NCBI RefSeq assembly: GCF_030388665.1
Contig: NZ_CP128846.1
Coordinates: 2,046,001-2,110,000 of the forward strand
DNA from: Streptomyces flavofungini
GTDB taxonomy: Bacteria > Actinomycetota > Actinomycetes > Streptomycetales > Streptomycetaceae
Length of the DNA: 64,000 nt
Direction: 5' to 3'
Shown: piece after piece, positions 8,047 to 18,636 of the stretch
Numbering within the stretch: the first letter of the stretch is position 1
How the letters are laid out: each line of letters opens with the position of its first letter
Position numbers and translations under genes: made by a program
The notes under the pieces: model-generated
The model's input: the letters and a program-made list of their open reading frames with translations, nothing else
What the model was told of the DNA's origin: nothing
Database searches by the model: none

Positions 8047-9038
8047 CGCTGATCGCCCCCTCGCAGCCGGCCCACGAGATACACGGCGAGCAGCACCGAG
8101 ATCAGCGCGACCATCACACAGCCCATCGCCGCCGCGTAGCCGAACTGGCCGTAGCGGAACGCCTCTTCGTACGCGAACAGCATCGGAAGCCGGGTGCGTC
8201 CGCCGGGCCCGCCGTTGGTCAGGACGTAGACCAGGGCGAAGGAGTTGAAGTTCCAGATGAAGTTGAGGGCCGTGATGGCGAGCGCGATGGGCTTCAGGGC
8301 GGGCCAGGTGACGGTGCGGAAGCGGCGCCAGGCGCCCGCGCCGTCCATCTCGGCGGCCTCGTGGAGTTCGCGCGGCACGTTCTGGAGCCCGGCGAGCAGC
8401 GCGACCGTCGTCTGGGGCATGCCCGCCCAGACGCCGACGACGATGACGGCGGGCAGCGCGGTGCCGATGCCCGTCAGCCAGTCACGGCCGTCGCCGAAGC
8501 CGAGATCGCTCAGGGTCTCGTTGAGGATTCCCGCATCGGGGTTGTAGACGAGACGCCACATGATGCCGACGACGACCTCCGGCATCGCCCACGGGATGAT
8601 CGCGAGCGACCGGGCCAGCCAGCGCAGGCGCAGGTTCTGGTTGAGCAGGAGCGCGAGGCCGAGGGCGAGCAGGAACTGCGGCACCGTCACCCCGACGGCC
8701 CACAGCAGGCCGATCCGGAACGAGTCCCAGAACAGAGTGTCGTGCAACAGGTCCTGGAAGTTGAGCAGTCCGATCCACTCGGTGGGCTCGGTGCGGCCCG
8801 ACTGGGAGTCGGTGAAGGCCAGTGCGATGCCGTAGAGCAGCGGGCCGACGCTGAGGACGAGGATCGGGAGCAGCGCGGGCAGGACCAGGAACCAGGCGCC
8901 GTGGTCCATCACCCCGGCGCGCGCCGCGCCCCCGCCCTTGCCGCCGTCGTCCCCGGTGCGTCTGCGGCGGCCCCACCACCATCGGCCCCCGCCGGAGCTC
9001 CTGCTGCCGGACCGCTCGCTCGCGGTCGCCCATGTCAC
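8043..9038 (-). CDS. carbohydrate ABC transporter permease (MalF-type)
   Basis: A 331-residue permease and first gene of the importer operon. The EAA loop reads ELHEAAEMDGAGAWRRFRTV followed by TWPALKPIAL. Six TM helices follow a 40-residue Gly/Arg/Ser-rich cytosolic N-terminus that is unusually low in complexity. The GTG at 9038 is supported by aaaggag 8 nt upstream; a start at the internal MDHGAWF would remove the odd N-terminus but has no equally good ribosome site. A promoter candidate lies about 60 nt upstream. Confidence 0.92.
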   Translation of the reverse strand: MTWATASERSGSRSSGGGRWWWGRRRRTGDDGGKGGGAARAGVMDHGAWFLVLPALLPILVLSVGPLLYGIALAFTDSQSGRTEPTEWIGLLNFQDLLHDTLFWDSFRIGLLWAVGVTVPQFLLALGLALLLNQNLRLRWLARSLAIIPWAMPEVVVGIMWRLVYNPDAGILNETLSDLGFGDGRDWLTGIGTALPAVIVVGVWAGMPQTTVALLAGLQNVPRELHEAAEMDGAGAWRRFRTVTWPALKPIALAITALNFIWNFNSFALVYVLTNGGPGGRTRLPMLFAYEEAFRYGQFGYAAAMGCVMVALISVLLAVYLVGRLRGGDQR

Positions 9039-9094
9039 GGAATCGGCTCCTTTGGGCGGCTGATTGGGTTTTGGCCGCCCGGGCGACCCCCGTC

Positions 9095-9123
9095 ATCGTG
9101 CTGATGGGGCCGTGATACGTCAA
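9095..9123 (-). promoter_or_regulatory. candidate promoter of the sugar importer operon
   Basis: On the minus strand TTGACG (9118-9123) is followed by 17 bp and CACGAT (9095-9100). The -35 is near consensus and the -10 weak, which would fit an activator- or repressor-controlled promoter. The expected start point leaves a leader of about 50 nt. Confidence 0.4.
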
Positions 9124-9135
9124 GCGGCCGCGCAC

Positions 9136-9197
9136 GCCGGAAGTCCGGTCTGGCCTGTGCGAATGCGAGACTTGCGCGGCGGCGGGAGACTTCCGGC
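9136..9197. promoter_or_regulatory. 10-bp inverted repeat between sugar importer and kinase genes
   Basis: gccggaagtc (9136-9145) and its exact complement gacttccggc (9188-9197) are separated by 42 bp in the divergent intergenic region. A third agactt lies between them. A looped or two-site operator is possible; no regulator gene is adjacent. Confidence 0.35.
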
Positions 9198-9230
9198 CGT
9201 GGGCGAGGCACCGGGTGCGGGAGGCATGGG

Positions 9231-10097
9231 ATGGACGAGGCACGGGCACGGGACGTACTGGACTCCGCGGGGCTCGCGGGCGGCCCCGGCGTCCGCGCCG
9301 AGCTGCTCTCTCTCGGCGAGAACGCGGTGTTCGCCGTGGGCGACCTCGTGGTGAAGGTCGGCAGGCAGGCACCGGAGCTCCTCGACCGGGCGCGGCGGGA
9401 GCTGGCCGTCGCCGAGTGGCTGCGGGCGTCCGGGGTGCCGGCCGTGCGGGCCGCCGAGCCCAAGCCGTGGTTCGTCGGCGGACATCCGCTGACGCTGTGG
9501 CACCGGCTGCCCGCGGCCGTGCGCCCCGCTGGGCCCGCCGACCTCGCCGAGCTCCTGCGGCTCGTGCACGCCCTGCCCGCGCCCTCCTTCCGGCTGCCCC
9601 GGCGTGAGTTGCTCGGCGGGGTCGAGCGGTGGCTGCGGCTCGCCGGGGACGCGATCGACCCGGAGGACGCCGCGTATCTGCGGGCGCGGCGGGACGGGTT
9701 CGCCGCGGCCGCCGTCGCGCTCGTGCCGCGCCTCACGCCCGGGCCCCTGCACGGGGACGCGCTGCCGCGCAACGTCCTCGTCGGGCCCGAGGGGCCCGTC
9801 CTCGTGGACCTCGAGACCTTCTCCTCCGACCTGCGCGAGCACGATCTCGTCGTCATGGCCCTCTCCCGGGACCGGTACGGGCTCGGGGACGACGCCTATG
9901 ACGAGTTCACCCGGGTCTACGGGTGGGACGTGCGGGAGTGGGAGGGCTGCTCCGTGCTGCGCGGGGCGCGGGAGACGGCGAGCTGCGCGTGGGTCGCGCA
10001 GCACGCGCCCGCCAATCCGCGGGCGTTGGCCGAATTCCGCCGCCGCGTGGCCTCTCTCCGGGACGCCGACCCGACGGTGCGGTGGCATCCGTTCTGA
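9231..10097 (+). CDS. aminoglycoside phosphotransferase-family kinase
   Basis: A 288-residue kinase-fold protein of the APH/choline kinase superfamily that would phosphorylate a hydroxylated small molecule. The ATP-binding lysine is in VKVGRQAPELL. The Brenner catalytic loop is HGDALPRNVL (catalytic Asp), and the metal-binding Asp is in VLVDLETFSS, here followed by Glu. gggagg lies about 8 nt before ATG 9231. Family members include antibiotic kinases and metabolic kinases. Divergence from a sugar importer suggests the latter, but this is weak. Confidence 0.8.
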   Translation: MDEARARDVLDSAGLAGGPGVRAELLSLGENAVFAVGDLVVKVGRQAPELLDRARRELAVAEWLRASGVPAVRAAEPKPWFVGGHPLTLWHRLPAAVRPAGPADLAELLRLVHALPAPSFRLPRRELLGGVERWLRLAGDAIDPEDAAYLRARRDGFAAAAVALVPRLTPGPLHGDALPRNVLVGPEGPVLVDLETFSSDLREHDLVVMALSRDRYGLGDDAYDEFTRVYGWDVREWEGCSVLRGARETASCAWVAQHAPANPRALAEFRRRVASLRDADPTVRWHPF

Positions 10098-10150
10098 GGG
10101 GGTGCGGGGGCCTGCCGCGGGCTTCCCCCGTCCCGCCCCTTCCCGAAACC

Positions 10151-10250
10151 GGGGCTCCGCCCCTGGACCCCGGGGGTGGGTGCCCCCTTCGGTGGGACAG
10201 TCCTCCCCCGAATCGGCGCTTCGCGCCTCGTCCTCAATCGCCGGACGGGC
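10151..10250. repeat. Streptomyces-type intergenic hairpin element
   Basis: Two short hairpins, ggggctccgcccc (10151-10163) and ggcgcttcgcgcc (10215-10227), are followed by a tail reading tcaatcgccggacgggc. From general knowledge of Streptomyces genomes, this combination recurs between many genes and probably acts as a terminator or mRNA end. Here it separates convergent genes and its right end touches the exonuclease stop codon. Confidence 0.6.
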
Positions 10251-10984
10251 TAAGGGGTCGAGCCCGCGCGCAGGGCGATGTCCTCGCGCAGCGGCCACGT
10301 GCCGTCCACCACAGCGGCAGCGTCCCCCTTGCGGCGCAGGAAGTCCTGGAAGTCGGCCGCCCACTCGGCGTACCACTGCACCTGTCGGCGGTGGAGTTCG
10401 GCCACGCCGAGGTCGGCGACCTTGGTGTGGCGGGCGGCGATCGCGTGGGCGAGGCGCGCGGCGGCGAGGGCGTCGGCGGAGGCGTCGTGGGCGGATTCCA
10501 GGACGATGCCGTACTCGGTGCAGACCGCTTCGAGGTTGCGCTTGCCGCGGCGGTAGCGGTCGACGGAGCGGTCGATGGTGTACGGATCGACGACGGGCGC
10601 GGGCTCCGCGCCGCCGAGCCGGTCCCGCAGGGAGGGGAGCTTGTGCCGCCGCAGCTCGGCGGCGAGCAGGGTCAGGTCGAACGCGGCGTTGTAGGCGACG
10701 ACGGGGACGCCCGTCTGCCAGTACGACACCAGGACGGCGGCTATCGCGTCGGCGACCTCCGCGCCGGGCCGCCCCTCGGCGGCGGCCTTCTCGTCGGTGA
10801 TCCCGTGCACGGCCACCGCGTCCCGCGGGATCGGCACGCCCGGGTCCGCGAGCCACTCGCGGCGGCCCAGCTCCTGCCCGGCCCTGACCTCGATCACGGC
10901 CCCCGTGACGATGCGCGCCGCCAGCGGGTCCGTGCCCGTCGTCTCCAGGTCGAAGCCGATCAGCAGCTCCTGGTGCCAGCCCAT
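10250..10984 (-). CDS. DnaQ-like DEDDh 3'-5' exonuclease
   Basis: A 244-residue member of the DEDD exonuclease superfamily, which digests DNA or RNA from the 3' end using two metal ions. ExoI carries DFETTG (first Asp and Glu, here FDLETTG). ExoII holds Asp in VVAYNAAFDLTLL. The ExoIIIepsilon motif is HDASADALAAARL, with His and Asp. The ATG at 10984 is preferred to one 51 bp upstream because aaggggg sits 8 nt before it. Free-standing proteins of this kind act in repair or RNA turnover. The two flanking genes appear unrelated. Confidence 0.87.
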   Translation of the reverse strand: MGWHQELLIGFDLETTGTDPLAARIVTGAVIEVRAGQELGRREWLADPGVPIPRDAVAVHGITDEKAAAEGRPGAEVADAIAAVLVSYWQTGVPVVAYNAAFDLTLLAAELRRHKLPSLRDRLGGAEPAPVVDPYTIDRSVDRYRRGKRNLEAVCTEYGIVLESAHDASADALAAARLAHAIAARHTKVADLGVAELHRRQVQWYAEWAADFQDFLRRKGDAAAVVDGTWPLREDIALRAGSTP

Positions 10985-11122
10985 GGCCGCCCCCTTCGTC
11001 GTGGTGCTTTCCCCCAGTGGTCCCCACGATCCCATGCGCCACTGACAATCAGATGGCCGGATTCCGTTTGTCCCCGCGGGCCGGTCCCGCCGGGCCCCGC
11101 GGGGCCGCCCCGCCCCCGCCCC

Positions 11123-12364
11123 TCACGACACCGGGCGCGAGTCCGCCCACGCCGTCTCGAACTCCTCCCGGTAGGTCGCGAAGAGCCCGTGCTCGCCGTG
11201 GTCGCCCGGCTTCACCACCCTGCCGCCGCCGCGCAGCACCAGCACGGGCACCTCCATGCCGCGGGTGCGGCGGAGGTAGGACTGGACGACCGCGATGCCG
11301 TCCGCCCCGTCCCCGTCGACCAGGTAGGCCGTGAAGCGCGGCGTCTCGTCGAAGACCTGGATCTCGAAGGCGCCGGGGTCCCGCAGCCGGGACCGCACCC
11401 GCCGCATGTGCAGGATGTTGGTCTCGACGGAGCGACTGAGCTCGCCCCGTTTGAGTCCGAGTTCCCGCTCGCGTCGCTTGACGGCGCTGCTCGCGGGGTT
11501 CAGGAACAGCAGCCGCACCCGGCAGCCGGACTCGGCGAGCCGCACGAGACGGCGCCCGGAGAAGTTCTGGACCAGCAGGTTGAGGCCTATCCCGATGGCG
11601 TCGACGCGGCGGGCCTCGCCGAACAGGTCCTCGGCGGGGAACTGGCGAAGCAGGCGCACCCGGTCGGTGTGCACCCCGACCACGTCGGCGTACCGGTCGC
11701 CGACCAGTTGCTCGACGGCGTCGACGGGCAGGCGCCGCGAGGAGGGGGTGTCGGAGCCCGCGCCGAGGATCTCCAGGAGCCGGGCGGAGGCGCGTTCGGC
11801 CTGGGCGAGGACCGTCGGCGACAGGGCGCGGTTGCGGGAGACGACGTTGCGGGTGACCTCCAGTTCGTCCAGGGCGAGTTCGACCTCGCGCCGGTCGTCC
11901 AGGTAGGGCTCGAAGCACGGCCAGTGCTGGACCATCAGCTCCCGCAGCTGCGGCAGCGTCAGGAAGCTGAGGACGTTGTCGTCGGCCGGGTCGAGGAGGT
12001 AGCCCTTGCGGCGGCTCACCTCCCGGACGGCGACCGCCCGCTGCACCCACTCCTGCCCGGCCGGGCCCGCCGCGGCGACGACCCAGTCGTCGGCGTGGAC
12101 GGGTTCGTAGACGGGGCGCAGAACAGCGGCCACGACCGCGCGCAGCCGCTGTTCCACGAGATTCAGCCAGATGTAGGCCCGCCCGGCCCGCTGTGCGCGG
12201 GTGCGCACCTCGCGCCAGGCGTCGGCGCCCCAGTCGAGCTCGGGGCCGATCTGCGATGCCATGTCCACCGGACGTGCCAAGGACACGGCCGCTGGCGGGA
12301 CATTGGCGGAGCCCTCCTCGTGACCCTCGTCACCAGGGGGCAGTTCCCGCCCACCCGAGCTCAC
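11123..12364 (-). CDS. SAV2148-family HEPN domain protein
   Basis: A 413-residue cytosolic protein that I recognise as the SAV2148 family, a lineage conserved across Streptomyces. The N-terminal half (about residues 45-200) is all-helical and is assigned to the HEPN class; a clear RxxxxH RNase motif is not obvious to me, so nuclease activity is uncertain. The C-terminal half has alternating strands and helices (VDAIGIGLNLLVQNFSGRRL, CRVRLLFLNPAS, FTAYLVDGDGADGIAVVQSY) and resembles phospholipase D-like or nucleotidyl-binding regions. It is probably monocistronic. Its function is unknown. Confidence 0.75.
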   Translation of the reverse strand: MSSGGRELPPGDEGHEEGSANVPPAAVSLARPVDMASQIGPELDWGADAWREVRTRAQRAGRAYIWLNLVEQRLRAVVAAVLRPVYEPVHADDWVVAAAGPAGQEWVQRAVAVREVSRRKGYLLDPADDNVLSFLTLPQLRELMVQHWPCFEPYLDDRREVELALDELEVTRNVVSRNRALSPTVLAQAERASARLLEILGAGSDTPSSRRLPVDAVEQLVGDRYADVVGVHTDRVRLLRQFPAEDLFGEARRVDAIGIGLNLLVQNFSGRRLVRLAESGCRVRLLFLNPASSAVKRRERELGLKRGELSRSVETNILHMRRVRSRLRDPGAFEIQVFDETPRFTAYLVDGDGADGIAVVQSYLRRTRGMEVPVLVLRGGGRVVKPGDHGEHGLFATYREEFETAWADSRPVS

Positions 12365-12469
12365 CCACGCACCGCCTTCCGCTCCCCCCGGACTCTCCCC
12401 CAGTCAACGATCAAGGAAGGGTACTCCGGGAGCGGCGGGCGGTGCAGCCGGATGGAGCGGGCACTTTTC

Positions 12470-13798
12470 TCAATTGCCGACCGGGATCCGTCCGTTGTGG
12501 TCGGCGAGGTCCTGCGGGGTGAGCGGGTTCATGGCCGTGACGTCGCGCGGAGCAAGGGCGAAGCCCTGCCAGTGGACCGGCATGGGCTGCTGGTCCTCGT
12601 CCCGCGCGATGTGGTGGAAGCCGATGTTGACCCAGGTGATGGGGTGCTTCAGGGTCTCGCCGTTCGACCACTTGTCGACGCTCTTGGGGTAGCCGTTCGG
12701 GCAGCCGATGTTGGCGCTCGCGTACTGCTCGCACTTCTTGTACTCGGTGAAGTACACGTCGTGCTTGGTGTAGGGCCGTCCGATGTGCTTGTTGCTGGCC
12801 CCGGGGACGATCTCGTACGAACGCGGGTGCTTGTCCTTGTTCTTGCCCGTGGCGCTGACCACGCGCCACCAGCGCATGACCTTGCGGTCGCCGGCGAGTT
12901 CCTTGGTGACGGGCGTGCGGGTCGTCTTCGTGGTCGGGCTGCCGCCGCCGGTCGACGGGGTGACCTTGGAGTCGTACTGCTCGACCTTGGCCTTCGGGGA
13001 GCCGTCGAGGCCGAAGTTCAGGCGCCAGAAGACGTTGTGCGAGTGGCTCTCGGCCTTGGCCTGGTCGCCCTTGCCGATGGGCCAGCCGCGGCCGTCGCCG
13101 CCGTCGAAGTCGTACGGCGAGAGGCTGCCGGTCGCGCCCACGTTGGAGGTGATGGTGCCGTCCGAGGAGAAGCGCCACTCGGTGATGTACTCGTACCAGG
13201 AGGCCTTGTTGACGGTGTAGACGAGCAGGTCCTTGCCCTGGCCGGTGTAGACCTTGCCGTTGCCGCCGGTGGACTGGTCGTGGGTGAGGCGGTACGCGTG
13301 CCCACGCGCGCGCGTGGTGGTGCACAGGCCCTTGACGTTGCCCCGGTCGGGCACCTTCACGGTCTTGATGGTGCCGCCGGGGCACTCACCGGGCTTGAGT
13401 GCCTGCAGGGCCTGGCCGAAGTCGGTGTCGGTGACGTCCTGGAACTCGGCGTCGCCGTCGTCGTAGGGCACGTGGATCTGGGCGAGGCGTGCGCTGGTGA
13501 GGACCGGGATGGGCTTGGGCTCGCCCTTGGGCTGGTAGCTGATCTTGTCGAGGATCAGCCCGGAGTAGGTGTTGTAGTGCCAGCACATCCGCCAGGTCGT
13601 GCCGCCGTCGACGGTCTGCTCGATCTTGTAGGCGGCGCTGCAGTCGGCAGCGGCGGCGGGCGGGGCCTTGGGGGCGGCGGCGGCCGGTCCCGCGGGGCCC
13701 GCGGCGGCGAGGCCGGCCCCGATCAGCGCGGAGACCGCGAGGGCCGTTCCGGCCCTTCTGCGGGCGCGCGAAAGTCTGTTGCCGTGAGAGGCGTCCAT
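12470..13798 (-). CDS. secreted copper amine oxidase-like catalytic subunit
   Basis: A 442-residue exported protein (Arg-rich, Tat-like or Sec signal, cleavage near residue 42) that matches only the catalytic beta-domain of copper amine oxidases, which deaminate primary amines to aldehydes with H2O2. The TPQ-forming tyrosine would be Y202 in SWYEYITEW, where the usual Asn before Tyr is Trp. Copper ligands would be H252 and H254 (SHSHNVFWRL) and H396 (HHIARDEDQQPMPV). Aspartates 124 and 126 (DTDFG) lie where the catalytic base is expected. gaaggag stands 10 nt before ATG. The N2/N3 domains of the family are missing here but appear on the gene just upstream. Confidence 0.7.
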   Translation of the reverse strand: MDASHGNRLSRARRRAGTALAVSALIGAGLAAAGPAGPAAAAPKAPPAAAADCSAAYKIEQTVDGGTTWRMCWHYNTYSGLILDKISYQPKGEPKPIPVLTSARLAQIHVPYDDGDAEFQDVTDTDFGQALQALKPGECPGGTIKTVKVPDRGNVKGLCTTTRARGHAYRLTHDQSTGGNGKVYTGQGKDLLVYTVNKASWYEYITEWRFSSDGTITSNVGATGSLSPYDFDGGDGRGWPIGKGDQAKAESHSHNVFWRLNFGLDGSPKAKVEQYDSKVTPSTGGGSPTTKTTRTPVTKELAGDRKVMRWWRVVSATGKNKDKHPRSYEIVPGASNKHIGRPYTKHDVYFTEYKKCEQYASANIGCPNGYPKSVDKWSNGETLKHPITWVNIGFHHIARDEDQQPMPVHWQGFALAPRDVTAMNPLTPQDLADHNGRIPVGN

Positions 13799-13884
13799 AC
13801 GGAAAGGGCTCCTTCAGGAGGAGAAGTGTCCGGGTGCCCCGCCCCGCCGTCCTGCGGGTGCGGGCGGTGGTCTGGCCGGGCGGC

Positions 13885-14679
13885 TCAGCCCAGGCGGCCC
13901 ACGTCGCGCGAGCTGAGGTCCACGACGAAGGCGCGGGTGTCGATCCACGGGCCGCGCTTGACCTTCGCGACGACCTGGAAGCACCGGTGCCTGCCGCACT
14001 CGGAGAGCTCCGCGGGGATCTTCAGGTTCGTCTGCTTGCTGAAGACGAAGCCGCTCAGGTCGAGGTCGCCGGGGCCGGTGAGGTCCTTGCCGGTGGCCTT
14101 CTTGTAGTCCTGCTTCAGGCCCTTGCCGAGCGGGTCGGCGATCAGCAGCCGGGTGGCCTCGGCCAGCTCGTCCTTGGTGGGCGGCGGCTGCACGTTGTGC
14201 GCCGAGTTCGTGGACTCCACCTTGCCGGTCTCCAGATTGACCGTCTTGGTGATCGCCGCGTCCTTCTTGTAGTCGTAGTACACGATCTGCGCGCGGCGCG
14301 CGGCGTCGGCGCCCTCGGCGGGGTCGTTCTCGGCGAGGTTCGTGGAGAGCCGCTGCGGCCCGCGGTCGCCCTCCACGTCCCGCGCGCTGGAGCGCAGGCC
14401 GTTGCTGTTCAGCGCCGCCTTCTCGGCGCGCTCGGTCTCGGCGTCGGTCAGCGGGTCGCTGCCTATGCCCTTGTCGCCCTCCTCGGGCGCGTCCTCGACG
14501 ACTCCGTCGGGCGCGATCGCGTCCTGGCGCGCCGAACCCGCCGCCGTGCTGCGGTCCCCCCTGTCACCCGCGCCGGCCCCCTCCGGCAGCGTGACGACGA
14601 CCATCGCGGCGGTCGCGACGACGGCGAGCGCGCCGCCCGTCACGACCTTCCCCAGATGACGTCTGACTAGTTCGCCCAT
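13885..14679 (-). CDS. secreted protein resembling amine oxidase N2/N3 domains
   Basis: A 264-residue protein with an N-terminal signal or anchor helix (GGALAVVATAAMVVVTLP) and an acidic linker. Its second half (about residues 130-264) looks like the N-terminal accessory domains of copper amine oxidases: a strand-rich part (IVYYDYKKDAAITKTVNLET, GKVES), a helix after QPPPTKDELAEATRLLIADP, and a last hairpin (RAFVVDLSSRDVGRL) like the family's VVDL element. It ends 86 bp before the catalytic gene on the same strand, so the two are probably co-transcribed. I infer a two-subunit enzyme; a simple secreted protein of other function is the alternative. Confidence 0.6.
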   Translation of the reverse strand: MGELVRRHLGKVVTGGALAVVATAAMVVVTLPEGAGAGDRGDRSTAAGSARQDAIAPDGVVEDAPEEGDKGIGSDPLTDAETERAEKAALNSNGLRSSARDVEGDRGPQRLSTNLAENDPAEGADAARRAQIVYYDYKKDAAITKTVNLETGKVESTNSAHNVQPPPTKDELAEATRLLIADPLGKGLKQDYKKATGKDLTGPGDLDLSGFVFSKQTNLKIPAELSECGRHRCFQVVAKVKRGPWIDTRAFVVDLSSRDVGRLG

Positions 14680-14840
14680 ATCCTCCCCCTTTTCTCCCGT
14701 ACAGCCCCATTTTTAGGGCATGTCGAGTATGTGGTCAGTCGGTTAGACGGGCTCAACTCCCTTGCGGTTGCCCCACTTTCGAGCAGAGTCTGAGCGAACT
14801 CCAGTCATGGGGCGGGGGCGATCGTGGAAGAGTCATAGGC

Positions 14841-16949
<2,109 letters not shown>

Positions 16950-16970
16950 GGGGACGCCCCGCCCGGCTCC

Positions 16971-16996
16971 GGTCGGCCCCGGTCGGCCCCGGTCGG
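16971..16996. repeat. short 10-bp tandem repeat
   Basis: ggtcggcccc is present in two full copies and one partial copy between the convergent glgX and MFS genes. It is probably simple slippage sequence. Confidence 0.6.
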
Positions 16997-16997
16997 C

Positions 16998-18554
16998 TCA
17001 ACGGCCCGGACGGGCGAGCAGCGCCACCCCGAAGGCCACGGCCGCGGCGGCGCTGCCGAGCGCGAAGGCGGCGTCCGCCCCGTGCGTCTCGGCGAGGCGC
17101 CCGGCCACGGCGAGCGTGACGGCCTGGCCGCCGACGAAGGCGCTCGCCGCGAACGTCATGCCCTCGGCGAGGCGCGCCTGCGGCACGGCCCGTTCGGTGA
17201 GGGCGAAGCCGGTGATGAGGTTCGGGGCGTAGACGGCGCCGAAGACGGTCACGACGGCGTACAGGCCCGGCATGCTGTGGGTCCACACCAGCGGCAGGGC
17301 GAGCAGCGCGGCGGCTGCCGTGGCGACGCGCCAGCGGGCGTGCAGCCCGAAGCGGTCCGGCACCGCGGCCATCGCCAGCCCGACGACCGCGCTCATGACG
17401 CCCATCGCGGCGTAGACCAGGCCCGCCTGGCCGGCCGCGTCCAACTCCTCGGTGAGCGCGGTGATCCCGGCCCCGCAGGCGCCGAGCAGCACGCCGAGGA
17501 AGGCCAGGCCGGTCCGGACGACGTACACCTCGCGCGGCAGCCGCCCGCCCCGCGCCCGTGCGCGCGGGGCGGTCCGCTCCTCGGGCCGCGCCGCCCGCGC
17601 GGTCGGGTGCAGGGCGAAGGCCGTGCCGCAGACCGCGACCAGGAGGGCCGCGGCGGCGAACGCGTACGCCGGGTGGCCCGCGAGGGCGGCGAGGCCCACG
17701 AGGGCGGGGCCGAGCACGAACGACAGCTCGTCCATCGTCGACTCCAGGGACAGCGCGGTCCCGACGAGCCGCGCGTCCCCGCCCTCGTCGCGCACGAGGC
17801 GCACGACGCGGGCCCGGGCGAGCGGCCCGATCCCCGGCACGCTGGCGCCCGCCAGGACGCCCAGGAGGAGCAGCGCGGGGGTGGGCGGCCCCAGGAGCGC
17901 GCCGAGCGTGTACGCGGCCACACAGAGGGCGTTGAGCACCGCGAAGGCGAGGACCACGGGCCGTTGCCCCCTCCGGTCCGCGAGCCGCCCGACGAACGGC
18001 CCCGCGCCCACCTGCCCGAGCGCCAGCGCACACGCGACGGCGCCCCCGGTCGCGATCGACCCGCTGGTCCGGCTGACCAGCAGGACACTCCCGAACTGGA
18101 TCACCGCCACGGGCAACCGCCCCAGGAACGACACCACCGGCAGCGCCGCCCCGGTGAGAGCGACCACCTGCCGGTAGGCGTCCAGGGTGCCCCGAGCACC
18201 GGCCTTCCGCACGGCGCCGGACGCACGGCCGTCGCGGACACGGCCGTTACGAGCACGGCCACCACAGCCACCCCCGCCGCGCGCAGCACCGTCGCGGCCA
18301 CCGCCACCCCGCACGCCACCGTCCCGCAGGCCCTCCGCCCGCGCACCCGTGCCCGGCCGCTCGTCGGCTCGCACCCCGGTCGTCCGCACGGCGGCCCCAC
18401 GCCCCCGGGCATCCCGCGCACCGCCATCGCGCACGCCGCCGCCCCGCACACCAGCCGCACGGACGTCGCCCTCCCGGGCGCCCGCCGCCCGCGCTCCGCC
18501 CGTGTCCGGCCCCCTGTACGTCCGCCCCCGGGAGCCATGTGCGTTCTCAGCCAT
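16998..18554 (-). CDS. MFS transporter with repetitive Gly/Arg N-terminal extension
   Basis: A major facilitator superfamily exporter-like protein with about 12 TM helices from about residue 145 onward. Motif A is present as GRLADRRGQRP. The best start (MAENAHGSRG, 18554) gives 518 aa, of which the first 120 or so are an unusual Arg/Gly/Ala stretch with repeated VRxxG units (VRAAGVRGGGVRDGG). A later GTG or ATG start just before TLDAYRQVVALTGAALP would give a normal 390-aa transporter; no strong ribosome site decides between them. The substrate is unknown. The gene is divergent from treY. Confidence 0.78.
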   Translation of the reverse strand: MAENAHGSRGRTYRGPDTGGARAAGAREGDVRAAGVRGGGVRDGGARDARGRGAAVRTTGVRADERPGTGARAEGLRDGGVRGGGGRDGAARGGGGCGGRARNGRVRDGRASGAVRKAGARGTLDAYRQVVALTGAALPVVSFLGRLPVAVIQFGSVLLVSRTSGSIATGGAVACALALGQVGAGPFVGRLADRRGQRPVVLAFAVLNALCVAAYTLGALLGPPTPALLLLGVLAGASVPGIGPLARARVVRLVRDEGGDARLVGTALSLESTMDELSFVLGPALVGLAALAGHPAYAFAAAALLVAVCGTAFALHPTARAARPEERTAPRARARGGRLPREVYVVRTGLAFLGVLLGACGAGITALTEELDAAGQAGLVYAAMGVMSAVVGLAMAAVPDRFGLHARWRVATAAAALLALPLVWTHSMPGLYAVVTVFGAVYAPNLITGFALTERAVPQARLAEGMTFAASAFVGGQAVTLAVAGRLAETHGADAAFALGSAAAAVAFGVALLARPGR

Positions 18555-18636
18555 TCGTCGGAAGCTAGTGCCGGGCCGGTTCTGGCGCGCATGCGTCGAA
18601 GGCACGAAAGGCGGTGGGAAGGGTACGTAGGTTCGC

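Noticed and set aside
9923..14107. A 1,394-codon rightward open frame across the exonuclease, HEPN and amine oxidase genes
   Set aside because: It has no domain structure and lies antisense to three genes with recognisable motifs.
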